From positions 1 to 60,931 of the forward strand of contig DASZFO010000350.1 in assembly GCA_035939775.1 (NCBI GenBank): a DNA stretch of 60,931 bases, written 5' to 3'. The DNA is from Pirellulales bacterium. Its GTDB lineage: Bacteria > Planctomycetota > Planctomycetia > Pirellulales > DATAWG01. The notes beneath the pieces were generated by a model that was not told where the DNA came from, did no database searches, and was given only the letters and a program-made list of their open reading frames with translations. The position numbers and the translations under genes are program-made. Positions 18,758-29,500 of this stretch are shown one piece after another (the first letter of the stretch is position 1; each line of letters opens with the position of its first letter).

Positions 18758-20491
18758 TTAGAAGTTCATCGTCATGCGGAAACCGAAGCCGTTGGCGCTC
18801 TCCGTGGCGCCGCCGGCCCCCAAGCCGACGACGCGGGTATAACAATAGTTGAACGCGTAGTGCATGTTGGGGTTCAGATACCAGTTGAGGCCGAGCGTCG
18901 ATTCATCGAGATGGCCACCGTGCACTCCCTGGTCGTTGAGATCAACCCAAGAATAGCGGGCGGCGACCTGCCAGGCGCCCAAGCCACAGTGCGTCCGTTC
19001 GCCGGGAAGGTTGACGAAGTTTTCGTACGGAGTGACGCGGGTGAACGCGGCCGCGCGGCGGACATAGGTCATGTTTTCGCCGGTCAAGAAGTAGCTCGCC
19101 TGAAGGTATCCGCCATCGAAGAAATGGCCAAAATTCCCCTTGGCAGTCCCGCTGATATTCGAGCCATTGACTTCCATGGCGTAATACTCTGACTCGAGGC
19201 ACCATGGTCCCCAAACGGCCACGAACTCCGGACAGATCATTTCGGAGTACGTGCCGACCACGTTTTGGTTGACGTAGCTGGGCGTGATTGCGTATGGTTC
19301 GTGAACGTCGCCGCGATCGTGGAAATTGATGACGTCGCGCTCGAGTCCTTGCGCTTGGGCGTCAACGCCCACGTGAACGAGGTAGCGTCCGCCGCTGGCC
19401 TCGTCGTAATACGGCAACCAGGTGGCGCGGCCGATCCAGGAGAAGGCATCGTTCGCCAGCGCGATCCCGTTGAACGGATCGTTTTCCGTGTTTGTCGTGA
19501 GCGAGTTCCGCCAAGTCGCCGTTTCGGCCTCGTTCCAGTCGAAGGCCTCGACGCCTTGGGCGAAGTTCCCGGTGCCGGATTGCGGCACGAACACGTCGAA
19601 CGCTGCCGATCGCTCGATGAATTGCGTATATTCGTCCGAGGTCCCCAGATCGAAGCTGAATGGCACGAGGAATTGCCCAGCCATGACATTGCCTAGAATC
19701 GGAATATCCTTGAGCGTGCATTCGACCCATGTTGGGGTGACCGCATCGATGAGATTGGCCGAGTTTGCAATCGTGCTATTGGCGACACCGGTGTTGAGAG
19801 TCCCGCCGGCGCCGGTTCGATTCGGCCGGACCACTGCAAACGAGCCGGCAAACTCGAACTCGCAGATGAAGTCGATGTTTTCGTAGATCGTGCCGTCGAC
19901 CCGGAGCCGTGCCCGGCGGAAGTCCATGTTGTCCTGGAAGTTTTGCCAACCATTGGCGTTGCCCGGACTGGTCGGCGAATTGTTCAGCGCCCGTAGCTCT
20001 GCAACCGTCGATCGCGGTGCCTCATAGGTTCCAGCGTCCCACTCCATTCGGCCGCCAAGATGCAATGAGAATTCTTTGTTCGCGCTCTCGTACCAGAGAC
20101 CGTTGTTCCAACAAACGTTCAAGGGGGACTTATCGTTCGAGACGATTGTGGCGCCCGGCGGCAGTCCCGTCCCTGCAGCGGCAGCTGCCGTCGCGGCAAC
20201 GGCCGCAGCCGGGGCAGGATCCCCGTAACCGGTGGGAACAGCGGGGATTTGCCCGGTTTGCGATTGAGCCACCGGCTGTTGCTGATTGGCCGCTTGAGCT
20301 TGCAATTGACGAATCTGCTGCTGCTGCTGTTCGACCATCCTTTTCAAGTCGTCGAACGCCGACGAATTGACGTCTTGCGCCATCGCCGCCGCCTGGAATA
20401 TGCCGCAGCTAGAAAAAATCGCAAATGCGATGGCCCAGCGGGTCATTCGGCGTGGCGTCATGGCCCCGCCAATACGAGATCCGTCTCGCAT
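18758..20491 (-). CDS. OprP/OprO-type outer-membrane porin, cassette copy 2
   Basis: A 577-residue protein. ATG 20491 is chosen over one 15 bases upstream because AAAGGA precedes it and it gives the MRDGSRIGG start shared with the other minus-strand porins. It has a signal peptide to about residue 40, a Gln-rich coiled coil (FDDLKRMVEQQQQQIRQLQ), an Ala/Thr-rich spacer, then a beta barrel with NMDFRRARLRVDGTIYENIDF, KDIPILGNVMAGQFLVPFSFD, GGYLQASYFLTGENMTYVRR, AWQVAARYSWVDLNDQG and C-terminal Phe (MTMNF). It is the first gene of the upstream cassette. Confidence 0.9.
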   Translation of the reverse strand: MRDGSRIGGAMTPRRMTRWAIAFAIFSSCGIFQAAAMAQDVNSSAFDDLKRMVEQQQQQIRQLQAQAANQQQPVAQSQTGQIPAVPTGYGDPAPAAAVAATAAAAAGTGLPPGATIVSNDKSPLNVCWNNGLWYESANKEFSLHLGGRMEWDAGTYEAPRSTVAELRALNNSPTSPGNANGWQNFQDNMDFRRARLRVDGTIYENIDFICEFEFAGSFAVVRPNRTGAGGTLNTGVANSTIANSANLIDAVTPTWVECTLKDIPILGNVMAGQFLVPFSFDLGTSDEYTQFIERSAAFDVFVPQSGTGNFAQGVEAFDWNEAETATWRNSLTTNTENDPFNGIALANDAFSWIGRATWLPYYDEASGGRYLVHVGVDAQAQGLERDVINFHDRGDVHEPYAITPSYVNQNVVGTYSEMICPEFVAVWGPWCLESEYYAMEVNGSNISGTAKGNFGHFFDGGYLQASYFLTGENMTYVRRAAAFTRVTPYENFVNLPGERTHCGLGAWQVAARYSWVDLNDQGVHGGHLDESTLGLNWYLNPNMHYAFNYCYTRVVGLGAGGATESANGFGFRMTMNF

Positions 20492-20979
20492 AGAGCATCC
20501 TTTCATTAGATTAACCGTCCGCGAAAACCGCGAGGCAGTCGGCTCTGCGTTGAGCCAACGATTCTCCCAGGCGCCGACGATGGTCGGGAAGTTAGCGTGG
20601 ATAACGAAGAAATCGGACTCGCCGGAGAATCTATTTGTTAGTTCCGGTCCGAAGATTCGTAGTTTTTAATCGTTTCCAAACATCTCACACGCACAACCGC
20701 TAGGTTCGGTTCAGGCGCTCCGACCGGTGCGAATTACCTAGCCGGCAAAGTGTCGTATTGTGATGCCTGTGATTTGCAGTGGTTCGGGTTTGTCGCATGC
20801 TCATTTCTCTTCGGCAGCCGCTTTTGACGCGGAACCCAAACATGCCTTATTTGATAAAGATTATGATGAATCCGGTTCGATCAATTGTAAGCCGATGCAA
20901 CTAAGGGCGCGAAGTAACGGCTGGATCGAAGATTCCAGCGCGGTCGGCGACTAACCCTTCTCCATTTACGGAACGACAA
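20492..20979. other. divergent intergenic region between two porin genes
   Basis: These 488 bases separate porin genes transcribed outward. They must hold both promoters, but I see no clear -35/-10 pair, sigma-54 site or strong hairpin. The composition is more AT-rich than the flanks (for example around 20840-20890), as expected for regulatory DNA. Short frames here look unlike proteins. Confidence 0.5.
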
Positions 20980-22536
20980 ATGAATCGTCATTTGAAGCTC
21001 GCAATGGCGGCGGTGCTGATCGCGGCAGTGTCCAACCGGACACCCGCGCAGCAACTATCATCGACGGCGCCATCGTTCGGTTCGGCAAACGGGCCCAATA
21101 ACCAAGCGGTACCGTCGGGGTACGAGACGGCTGGGTCGCCCGTCGATCCACTTCGCGAGATCGAGGATTTGCGTCGACGTCTAGAAAAGTGCGAGGCTGA
21201 ACTGCACGACCGGGCCACAACCGGCGCGCCGCGAGAAGCCGCCATCAACCCCGTGGATTATCCTAGCAATCTGCAGTCGCCACCGACGAAGTTGTTAAAC
21301 CCTGGAATAGCTCCCGCAAATCCGGCGTCGGAGCAGGGCGATCCGACCGCCGTGCCGATCATCACCTCGCCCACCTTGCAGATCGGGGGTAAAGCGATTT
21401 GGGACAACGCCATGTTCAGTCAAGATCCGGCCAATCGCAAATTGGTCGGCACGGAACCGAACCTGACTGGCTTTCGCTTCCTCCGCCTGATGTTTTACGG
21501 CGACCTGTACGAGAACATCAACTACCGACTGGAAGTCGATATGGCTCAGGCGCAATCGTCGACCAATCCCGCGCTGCTCGCCGCGTTTCAGGACGTATGG
21601 GTCAACTTCCGAGAGCTGCCCGTCTTGGGCCATGTGAAGGTTGGCTACTTCAAGGAGCCATACGGCCTCGAGCAACAGACGGGCGAAGAATATCTACTGT
21701 TCATGGAGCGGTCGCTTCCCAACGCGTTCGTTCCCGCCCGGCACATGGGCGTCATGGCCTACAACGATCTGAACGACAAGCAAACCTTGAGTTGGTTCAC
21801 TGGCGCCTTCCGCGAAGGATCGGGCGACAAGACGTTTCTCGAATATAGCAACGAAGGAGACTGGGGGACTACAACGCGCCTGATTTGGCTTCCATACTAC
21901 GACGCCGCCAGCGGCGGCCGATACTTAGCTCACATCGGCGGGGCATATGAATTCACGGGGACCAACAACAATAACGCCGACAGCAAAGCCTTTACGCTGG
22001 TTCCGGAAATCAATGCCCAAACGCCGTTTTCCGTCGCAACGATCCCCAGCAACGACTTCCAACTTTATAGCGTGGAGGCGGCCATCATGAACGGCCCCCT
22101 GCTGATCGAGTCGGAGTACATGGGCGCCCTGCTCACGCCGCTCAAGCGAGGTCAAGATATCTATCTTGACGGTGGTTACGTCGAGGCCCTCTATCTGCTC
22201 ACCGGTGAAAACCACAACTACAATTTGCCCGGCAAATTCTTTCAGGGCGTGACCCCCTACGAGCCGTTCTTTCGCGTTCGCAATCCGGACGGCGAAGTCA
22301 TCACCGGTTGGGGCGCGTGGGAAATCGGCGCTCGATTGTCGTTCATCGACTTGAACAACGACGGAGTCGGAGGAGGCCGGGCTGTGAACTACACCTTCGG
22401 CCTGCACTGGTATCTAACCAACAATTGCAGCGTGATGTACAACTTCATTCACAGCAATTTCGAAAAGGTTCTGGCGAAGAAGGATATCGACAGCACGTGC
22501 GACATTAACGGCATCCGGGTGGAATACCACTTCTAA
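20980..22536 (+). CDS. OprP/OprO-type outer-membrane porin, third copy
   Basis: A 518-residue protein with signal peptide (LAMAAVLIAAVSNRTPAQ), a short coiled coil (LREIEDLRRRLEKCEAEL) and an OprP-type barrel: TSPTLQIGGKAIWDNAMF, GFRFLRLMFYGDLYENINY, LPVLGHVKVGYFKEPYGLEQ, GGYVEALYLLTGENHNY, AWEIGARLSFIDLNNDG and a C-terminal Phe (VEYHF). It is closer in motif detail to the porin at 37195-38751 than to the two cassette porins, and no Cys-rich gene follows it. Confidence 0.9.
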   Translation: MNRHLKLAMAAVLIAAVSNRTPAQQLSSTAPSFGSANGPNNQAVPSGYETAGSPVDPLREIEDLRRRLEKCEAELHDRATTGAPREAAINPVDYPSNLQSPPTKLLNPGIAPANPASEQGDPTAVPIITSPTLQIGGKAIWDNAMFSQDPANRKLVGTEPNLTGFRFLRLMFYGDLYENINYRLEVDMAQAQSSTNPALLAAFQDVWVNFRELPVLGHVKVGYFKEPYGLEQQTGEEYLLFMERSLPNAFVPARHMGVMAYNDLNDKQTLSWFTGAFREGSGDKTFLEYSNEGDWGTTTRLIWLPYYDAASGGRYLAHIGGAYEFTGTNNNNADSKAFTLVPEINAQTPFSVATIPSNDFQLYSVEAAIMNGPLLIESEYMGALLTPLKRGQDIYLDGGYVEALYLLTGENHNYNLPGKFFQGVTPYEPFFRVRNPDGEVITGWGAWEIGARLSFIDLNNDGVGGGRAVNYTFGLHWYLTNNCSVMYNFIHSNFEKVLAKKDIDSTCDINGIRVEYHF

Positions 22537-22575
22537 GATGCCCTCTTCGCCTGCGGCGGAACCTCTTCAGGTACG

Positions 22576-22690
22576 GGGAGCCGTGAGGCGCGTCAAGTCC
22601 GCGCAGACACACCGGAACACGCGGCAACACTCAGATTCATCCTGCTCCCGGTGCGTCAGCGCTTTGCTCGACACACCCTACGGACTACCG
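22576..22690. repeat. degenerate copy of the GTGCGTCAAGTCCGCGC repeat family
   Basis: Between the convergent porin and TolC genes lies CGCGTCAAGTCCGCGCAGAC, and further right CGACACACCCTACGG. These match the two ends of the element at 59684-59764 and the partial copy at 49165-49199, with several mismatches. No gene is seen here. Confidence 0.6.
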
Positions 22691-22692
22691 AC

Positions 22693-24438
22693 CTAACGCT
22701 TCGCTGGCGGCGGGACTTCTTCCGGTCGCGAATACGGTTCCGGAACCACCGGCGTGCTCGTCGGCCGCGGTACCATTTGGCGCAGGGCGCCGATCGGCGG
22801 CTGGCCCATGGCCCAGTACAGCCGGAACTGCGACTTGTTGAAGTCGATTACTGCGCCGAGGTAAAGCGTCCGGGCATCCGCCAGATCGCGCAGGGCAATC
22901 AAGGGCTGCAATGGATCATATTGATGCTCCGCTCCCGCCAACCCAAACGAGGCTTCGCTCAGCCGCCGCCAGGTTTCCAGCGCCTGCACGACCGCCTGTT
23001 CGGCGGATTCCAGGCTGCTTTGATCCGCCTGGGCTGATTGCGCCGCGGAGGTCACATCCTCGGCCACGCGGGCCTGAACGTCGGTCAGATTCAATGTAGC
23101 CTCGTTGGCCTGCGTTTGCCGGATGCGAGACTGAATGACTTCTCCGGCGCCCATGTTGTGCAATTCCCAAAAGGCTTCCGCCGTGCCGTCGCTGCGAGCG
23201 CCGAAATCGCCCATCTGGTCGTTGACGCCGCCGCCGAATGTGCCGCCCGCATAGTTCAGTCCCAAATGAGGAATCAGCGGTCCAACCTGTGCTTGTCGCC
23301 AGCGGGTCATCGCCGCGGCAACGAGGGCACGGTTTTGTTGCAGCTCCGGGCGATTGCTCAGGCCGATGGACACCAGCTCGTCCAGCTTGCTTAGATCCGG
23401 AATCAATCCGATCGGCACGACGCGGGAATCGTTCGGTTTGAGAATTGCCGTGGGACGCAGAAGCAGTAGGCGAGCCAAGCGGGCGGATACGATGGCGATC
23501 TGTGCCTGCAATTGAAATTGCCGCTCGCGGCGCAAATCGACTTCGGTGCGAGCACGATTGATGTCGGCGGTTGTCTTGCTCAACCCCGCCTTTTCGGCCG
23601 ATTCGGCGTTGCGGAGCATCTCTTCCGCGCGCGCCAAGGCATCGGAATAGATCGCGTATTCGCCGTAGGCCTGGAGCAAGTCGAGATAGGCGATTGCCAC
23701 GTCCAACTGCACATTGCTGCTGACGGCCCGGGCGCTGGCCTGGGCGGCGGCGGTCAGCCGCTGCGCTGCCAACCGGCCAAACAGCAATTCCGAGGTGTTC
23801 CAATCAAGTTCCGCGCCGCCGCCGACGAAGAGTCTTTGTTTGGACTCTTGAACGATCTGTCCGTTTGTACCCTGATCGCGGCCGTCGTGACGATCATACG
23901 TTGGACCGGTCCGCAGATCGGGAAGCCATGCCAATTCCGCCTGCCGCTCCTGCAAGTAAGCCTCGCGGACACGGTCGCGCGCCAGGGCGACAGTCGGACT
24001 ATTGGCGTCAACCAATTGCAATGCCGTTGGCAGATCGATCGGGCTTGCAGCGCCAATGAGCGTAGCCGGCGTGTATTTGGGTTGAGGAGTCGCCGTTGCA
24101 TCAACCGCGGGCCGCGTTTCATCGTCTGCGTATCCGACCAACCGGAACGGAGACACGAGGTCGCCCGGTTGAATCACATCGCCAATGCCTTGCGGTGCGT
24201 TCGGAACGTCGCCGACGCCACCGACGTTTCGTGCCGCGACGGAAGGAATGCCGAGCTGATTCGCTGGCGCGATTTGTTTCGCAAGCGGTGTCGATGCTGC
24301 CGTGTCGCGATCGGGAGTCGCGCAGCCACTTGAGAAACCGATCGAACCGGCCATCGAAATGAACGCTAAGTATCGCCGAATTCGCGCTGCGCCGCGTCCG
24401 CGATGCCTTCTGCCAAACCGCAGGTAAACCGACACCAT
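22693..24438 (-). CDS. TolC-family outer-membrane efflux lipoprotein, second copy
   Basis: A 581-residue protein. ATG 24438 is chosen because a perfect AGGAGG lies 6 bases before it. The lipoprotein signal ends SIGFSSGC, and two efflux-protein repeats follow (SPIDLPTALQLVDANSPTVALARDRV starts the first). Compared with the TolC at 4193 the order of motifs is the same and the sequences are clearly diverged. It is last in the second RND set, 76 bases after the adaptor stop. Confidence 0.9.
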   Translation of the reverse strand: MVSVYLRFGRRHRGRGAARIRRYLAFISMAGSIGFSSGCATPDRDTAASTPLAKQIAPANQLGIPSVAARNVGGVGDVPNAPQGIGDVIQPGDLVSPFRLVGYADDETRPAVDATATPQPKYTPATLIGAASPIDLPTALQLVDANSPTVALARDRVREAYLQERQAELAWLPDLRTGPTYDRHDGRDQGTNGQIVQESKQRLFVGGGAELDWNTSELLFGRLAAQRLTAAAQASARAVSSNVQLDVAIAYLDLLQAYGEYAIYSDALARAEEMLRNAESAEKAGLSKTTADINRARTEVDLRRERQFQLQAQIAIVSARLARLLLLRPTAILKPNDSRVVPIGLIPDLSKLDELVSIGLSNRPELQQNRALVAAAMTRWRQAQVGPLIPHLGLNYAGGTFGGGVNDQMGDFGARSDGTAEAFWELHNMGAGEVIQSRIRQTQANEATLNLTDVQARVAEDVTSAAQSAQADQSSLESAEQAVVQALETWRRLSEASFGLAGAEHQYDPLQPLIALRDLADARTLYLGAVIDFNKSQFRLYWAMGQPPIGALRQMVPRPTSTPVVPEPYSRPEEVPPPAKR

Positions 24439-24514
24439 ACGCGCCTCCTTGCGCGAAACCGCCACCCGCATTGGCCGACACGGTTTTGTTGATCCGTCGT
24501 CGGCACTGGCGATT

Positions 24515-26008
24515 TCAATCCGCCGCGACGACCTTTACCGGCTGGCCGTCTGCAAGCTCTCCCTGCCCGCTGCGAACGATTTGATCTCGATCGGTCAGCT
24601 CCTCATAGTTCTCGACGGGGCGTCCCGTTTTAGGATCGGTCGACCGAATCATCTTGACAATCTTGGCCTGCACTCCGTCTTCGAATTGCACGCGGACTGG
24701 AACGCGAACGGCGCGCCCGTCCCGCACCTCAAAAATGTACGAATGATCGCCCGAAGCGAATACAGCCCCGGCGGGCACGAGCCGCGACTTACTGAAATCC
24801 TCGAGCAGCAGCGTCATATCTCCATACATGCCCGGCTTCAGCCGGTCATCCTTGTTGTCGAAATCCACCTCGACTCGCATGTCGCGCGATTTGTCCGGAT
24901 CGAGCCAATGCGAATAGCGCGTGATCTTCGTGTGAATTTCCTGATCCTCCAAGGCATTCAGTTGGATAATCGCTTCAGTATTCTTGTCGACGAAGGGAGC
25001 GCATTTTTCGGGCACCCATGTGACGAGCGTCACGATGTCGGTGCGCACTACCCGGAGCATTGGGGTCGGATTGCCCGTGCTCGCGTTCTGCACGAACGAT
25101 CCCGGGTCGACTTTTCGCGAGGCAATCAGTCCATCAAAGGGAGCCCGAATCCTGGTGAAATCCACCATGGCTTGGGCGTGGTCGCGGTCCGCTTGCGCGG
25201 TCGCAACCCGAGCCTTCTTAACGTCTATATCGACTCGTGCTGCATCCACTTTGGCGGAAAACTCTTCGGCCCTCGCCTTGGCCGTGTCGGTGGCAGCTTG
25301 GGCTGTCTGATAGTCGGCCGCCGCCGCCTCCAAATCCCGCAGCTTTTCATCCAAGACGTTGGCGACGACAGCATCCCTTTGTGCTAGCACCTTATAGCGT
25401 TCATATTCCTCCTCGTGGAATTTTTTCAGCGCTGCCGCACGAGCTTCAGCCGCTTCGCTCTCTTTGATGAGCGAGCGGGCGGATTTAGCCGAGGCCTGAG
25501 CCACGAGCAGATTCACTTGGGCTGCCTTAAAGTCCTGGTCGGCGCCGAGGACCGCGGCCGACTTTTGAGTCAACTCCTGAACCAAATCTGGGGCGTCCAA
25601 CTCGACCAGCAATTCTCCCTCTTTCACCGTGTCGCCGATATTCTTTTGAATGAATTTGACGGTGCCGGGAACGCGGGCCATCAGATCGGCGGTGTAGTAC
25701 CCTTCCACGTAGGCCGGCTGCTTTTCGGATCGAACGAATCCCTGCGGATTGCGCTTCGGCCGAATCGTTTCGACCGTGATGACGTTGTCGCCGGTAGCTG
25801 GGCCGTCGGCGCGCGATGAATTGGCGCTTTCGACGACAGTTGCCGGTGATTGCTTGGTGCCGTCGGTTGCCTGCGCAGCGACGTTCCCGCCAGAGCAACC
25901 CGCTAAGCCTGCAACGACGATTGCCCCTGCAATTGTCGCTACGGCGGCCAAGCCGTAGAAAACGATCGGCTTCTCACCGATCCAAGGACGATTTCGCCCA
26001 GCAGTCAT
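24515..26008 (-). CDS. RND efflux periplasmic adaptor (HlyD/MFP family), second copy
   Basis: A 497-residue protein with GGAGG about 11 bases before the ATG. It has a membrane or lipoprotein signal (VATIAGAIVVAGLAGC), a lipoyl half (YTADLMARVPGTVKFIQKNIGDTV), a long coiled-coil hairpin (about residues 140-280), second half-motif FTRIRAPFDGLIASRKVDPGSFV and a beta-barrel domain. It is longer than the adaptor at 6095, mainly through an N-terminal Ser/Thr-rich spacer after the Cys. It works with the permease at 26553-29867 and TolC at 22693. Confidence 0.92.
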   Translation of the reverse strand: MTAGRNRPWIGEKPIVFYGLAAVATIAGAIVVAGLAGCSGGNVAAQATDGTKQSPATVVESANSSRADGPATGDNVITVETIRPKRNPQGFVRSEKQPAYVEGYYTADLMARVPGTVKFIQKNIGDTVKEGELLVELDAPDLVQELTQKSAAVLGADQDFKAAQVNLLVAQASAKSARSLIKESEAAEARAAALKKFHEEEYERYKVLAQRDAVVANVLDEKLRDLEAAAADYQTAQAATDTAKARAEEFSAKVDAARVDIDVKKARVATAQADRDHAQAMVDFTRIRAPFDGLIASRKVDPGSFVQNASTGNPTPMLRVVRTDIVTLVTWVPEKCAPFVDKNTEAIIQLNALEDQEIHTKITRYSHWLDPDKSRDMRVEVDFDNKDDRLKPGMYGDMTLLLEDFSKSRLVPAGAVFASGDHSYIFEVRDGRAVRVPVRVQFEDGVQAKIVKMIRSTDPKTGRPVENYEELTDRDQIVRSGQGELADGQPVKVVAAD

Positions 26009-26111
26009 GGAAGTATGCCTCCGTTGATGAAGCGATGAATCACTGGTTTGGCGCTTTCATGCTATAATCAAGGTCGCCAATACTCCAACAGGCAGAGCCC
26101 GCTGCAGGTTC

Positions 26112-26558
26112 TTGCCGAAAACCATCTTGCACCCGACCGATTTTTCGGATTGCTCGAACTGCGCGCTGCAAATCGCAGCCGATCTGGCGACCAAGTATGG
26201 GTCGCAAATCTTCGTGCTGCACGTTGTCGAGACGCTCGGCCCCGCTAACGTCACGTTCGGCGAAGTTGGGAACCAGCTCGAACCCGAAGGTTATCGGGAC
26301 CGGTTGTGGGCGGAACTTCGCAAAATGAAACCTCTCGGGCCTCCCGAAAGCTCGATCGATTATCTGTTGGTTGAAGGGGACCCAGCAAGAGGGATCGAGC
26401 AGGTCGCCGAACAACGGCACTGTGATCTGATAGTTATGGGCACGCATGGTCATCGGGGATTAGAGCGGTTTTTCATGGGAAGCGTCGCCGAGCACGTTGT
26501 CCGCAAAGCGGCGTGCGCGGTTGTGACCGTGAAGTTGCCGCGGGCAGCGGTGTCATGA
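26112..26558 (+). CDS. universal stress protein (UspA family)
   Basis: A 148-residue protein. TTG 26112 is chosen because it gives the standard start MPKTILHPTDFSDCSNCAL, and AGG lies 5 bases upstream. The nucleotide-binding signature GTHGHRGLERFFMGSVAEHVVRKAACAVVTVK (G-2x-G-9x-G-S pattern) is intact, so it is an ATP-binding-type Usp. It lies on the opposite strand between the second RND permease and its adaptor, and its last 6 bases overlap the permease stop. TATAAT at 26063-26068 is a possible -10 box. Confidence 0.88.
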   Translation: MPKTILHPTDFSDCSNCALQIAADLATKYGSQIFVLHVVETLGPANVTFGEVGNQLEPEGYRDRLWAELRKMKPLGPPESSIDYLLVEGDPARGIEQVAEQRHCDLIVMGTHGHRGLERFFMGSVAEHVVRKAACAVVTVKLPRAAVS

Positions 26559-29500
26559 ACGGGTTGATCCTACGGGAACCGCTGCTGGAATCCTGAGTTG
26601 AGCCGCGAAATCGGATTCTGACAATTCGGCGTCAACGTCGGTCTCTGGCCTTGTCGAATCGCGAACCAGTAGCGTGTAAATAATAGGGACGACGATCAGA
26701 GTAAGGACTGTGGAGGTGAGCAAGCCGCCGACAACGGCCCGCGCCAAAGGCACGTTGGCCTCGCTTCCGCGCCCCAGGCCAATCGCCATCGGCAGCAGGT
26801 CGAGAAACGTCGCCAAGAAGGTCATGATGATCGGGCGAAAGCGGATGCTGGCGGCGGTAGTGATAGCGCCCTGAACCGACGCCCCCAAGCGGCGCTGCTT
26901 GTTCGCGAAATCGACCAGCAGGACGCCGTTGGCCACGACGATGCCCACCATAAATATTACGCCCATGCTCGACTGCACGTTGAGCGTCGTGTGCGTGATA
27001 AATAACATCGCCAACACGCCGATCAACCCCAACGGAACGGCGAACATAATGATGAACGGAGTCAAAAATGAGCGGAACAGCACGACCAGCAGCAGGTAGA
27101 CCAAAACTGAAGCCATTGCTAAGCCGAAACCGAGGCTGCCGAACGACTCGACCATCCGCCCATATTCCCCGCGAACATTGATCCGCATGCCGTTGGGAAA
27201 AAGCAATCCTTGGTTCTCAAGCACGTCGGGCATCTTGTTGCCGTTTTTCACCTCCTGTTGCCATTGCGCGAGTTGAAGACTCTTGAGCCGGCTTTGAATC
27301 TCGCCCGACACGCCGCCGATATCGCGGTTCTCGGTGTTCACCTGCACATCGAACACGCGCGCCAGACTGACGTGGTTCACTTCGACTGGAGCGCTGCTCG
27401 GCTCAATCGTAACCAAGCTTCCCAATTTAACCGGATGCATCCGGATGGTGCCTGTGGCTGGGATGTCGAGAACATCTTCCAGCCGCTGGCTTGGATTCTC
27501 GGGGTACTGCACGCCGACGAAGTATTGATTGCCGGACTTGTAGTCTATCCAAAAGTTCCGCTTGATCGAGACGCTGGAATTCATCGCCGTGGCCACTTGG
27601 TTGATGACCTGCGCGAGATCGAGTCCGGCGTCGGCGGCTTTCTTTCTATCGACGACGATAATCCGTTGCGGGGCATCGAGCCGCTGTTGGATGTGGACGT
27701 CGGCGGCTCCGCGGATGCCAGTCACGTTGTCGCGAACATGCTGCGCCAGGGCGAGGGCGTCTTTGAAGCTGCCCCCCTCGATCTGCACGTCGATCGGCGA
27801 AGAGGCCCCATAATTCAGTGCCGCCGAGACCATGCCGCCGGTGTCGAAGCTAATCCGCAGGTCGCTGAATTTTCGATTCTCGTCGAACGCATGTCGTAGA
27901 GCGATGGCGTATTCCTGAGCGCTCTTTGTCCGCTCGTCGCTGAGCTGGACCTTGATGGTGCAGTCTTGGGTTCCCGAATCCGCCGTGTAAGCGGCCGACC
28001 AATCTGGAACCAATCCGAGTTCGGAGATGATCATCTTCCGCTCGTCAGTCGGGATGTAGTCTTTGAGGAATTGCTCGACCTCACTCACCCGTTGCTCAGC
28101 CGCTTCCAGGTTGGTGCCCGAGGGCGTGCGCAGATAGAGCGTGATCTGCCCGGCGTCGATCTGCGGGAAGAATTCCCGACCGATTCCCAAGAGCAGCGCG
28201 AGCGAGCCGCAGAAAAGCAGCCCCACGCCGATCAGCACCGGCGCGCGATGCCGTAGCGCCATCGCCAGCACGCGTTCATATCGCCGCGTAACGAATTGGA
28301 TCACCAATTCGATTCGATGATGGATCCGCTGCCCCCAACCTTTCGTTTGATGCTCGTCGCCCGGATGTGCATGGCCCCCCAACCATTTGGCACAGAGAGC
28401 CGGCACGAGCGTCTGTGAAAGAAAAAACGAGGCCAGCATCGCGAAGGCGACCGCCAGCGTCAACGGGCGGAAAAGGAATCCGCCCATCCCCGGCATCAAG
28501 GCGATCGGGCAAAGCACGATGATCGTCGCCAGCGTGGCCACGAGCACGGGAGTCGTCACCTCCGCCGCTCCATCGAACGCCGCCGCGATTCGCGACTTGC
28601 CCAACGTGTGGTGGCGGTGCGTATTCTCGAGCACCACGATCGCATTATCCACAAGCGGGCCAATGGCTAGGGCTAGCCCTCCCAACGTCATGGCGTTGAT
28701 CGTGTTGCCGGTCGCAAACAGTCCCACCAGCGAGCAGAGAATCGCCAGCGGAATCGACAAGGTGGCGATCAAAGTCATCCGGCCGTTACCCAGGAAGATC
28801 AAGATCATGGCCGAGACCAGAAAGGCCCCAATCACTCCCTCGTGGATCAGGCTCGTAATGGCCTCCCGCACGGAGACGGACTGATCCATCACCAGGTCCA
28901 ATTGCACGTCCTTGCCTTCGGCCTTGAGAATCGACATCATGCGCGGGATTTCGTTTTTCACGCCATCGACGACCGTGAGCGTACTGGCCCCTTGCTGGCG
29001 ATAGATCGGGACGTAAACTTGGCGGCGGCCGTTGATCCGCACGAGCGCCGTTTGAATGGCGCTGGCGTCTTTGGCATAGCCGATGTCGGAGAGATACACT
29101 CGATTGCCTGGATCGGTTCGGATTGGGATTTGGTTCAATTCGTCGACCGCACTGACCATGGCGTTGGAATCGAGTTGGAATTCGTAGCCGCCGAACTTCG
29201 CCACGCCAGGCGTGACCATAAGATTCTGCCGCCCCAGCGCATCGACCACGTCCAGCGGCGACAGATGGCGGGCCTGCAATTCCTGGGGATTCACGTACAC
29301 CAGGATCGTGCGGTCCTTGCCGCCGAACACAGCCGGCGCCACCACCCCCTTGACCCCGCCGAGCATATTGCGAATCTCGATACGGGCTAAGTCCTTCAGT
29401 GCCGTCTCGTCCAATCCCGAATTGCTCGGGCTGCTGACCGTCAGGACTCCCAAAGGCAAAGTGCCAGTCGGATCGAACGGCTGCACCACCGGCGGCAGAG

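Noticed and set aside
17996-19192. Open frame of 398 codons on the plus strand
   Set aside because: It is antisense to the Cys-rich gene and porin copy 2, with Arg-rich composition and no ribosome site.
19661-19676. TGGCAC-N6-TTGC on the plus strand
   Set aside because: The spacer is one base too long, it is inside a porin coding region and faces no gene.
20760-20954. 64-codon plus-strand frame in the porin-porin gap
   Set aside because: It has no ribosome site or domain and sits in AT-rich presumed promoter DNA.
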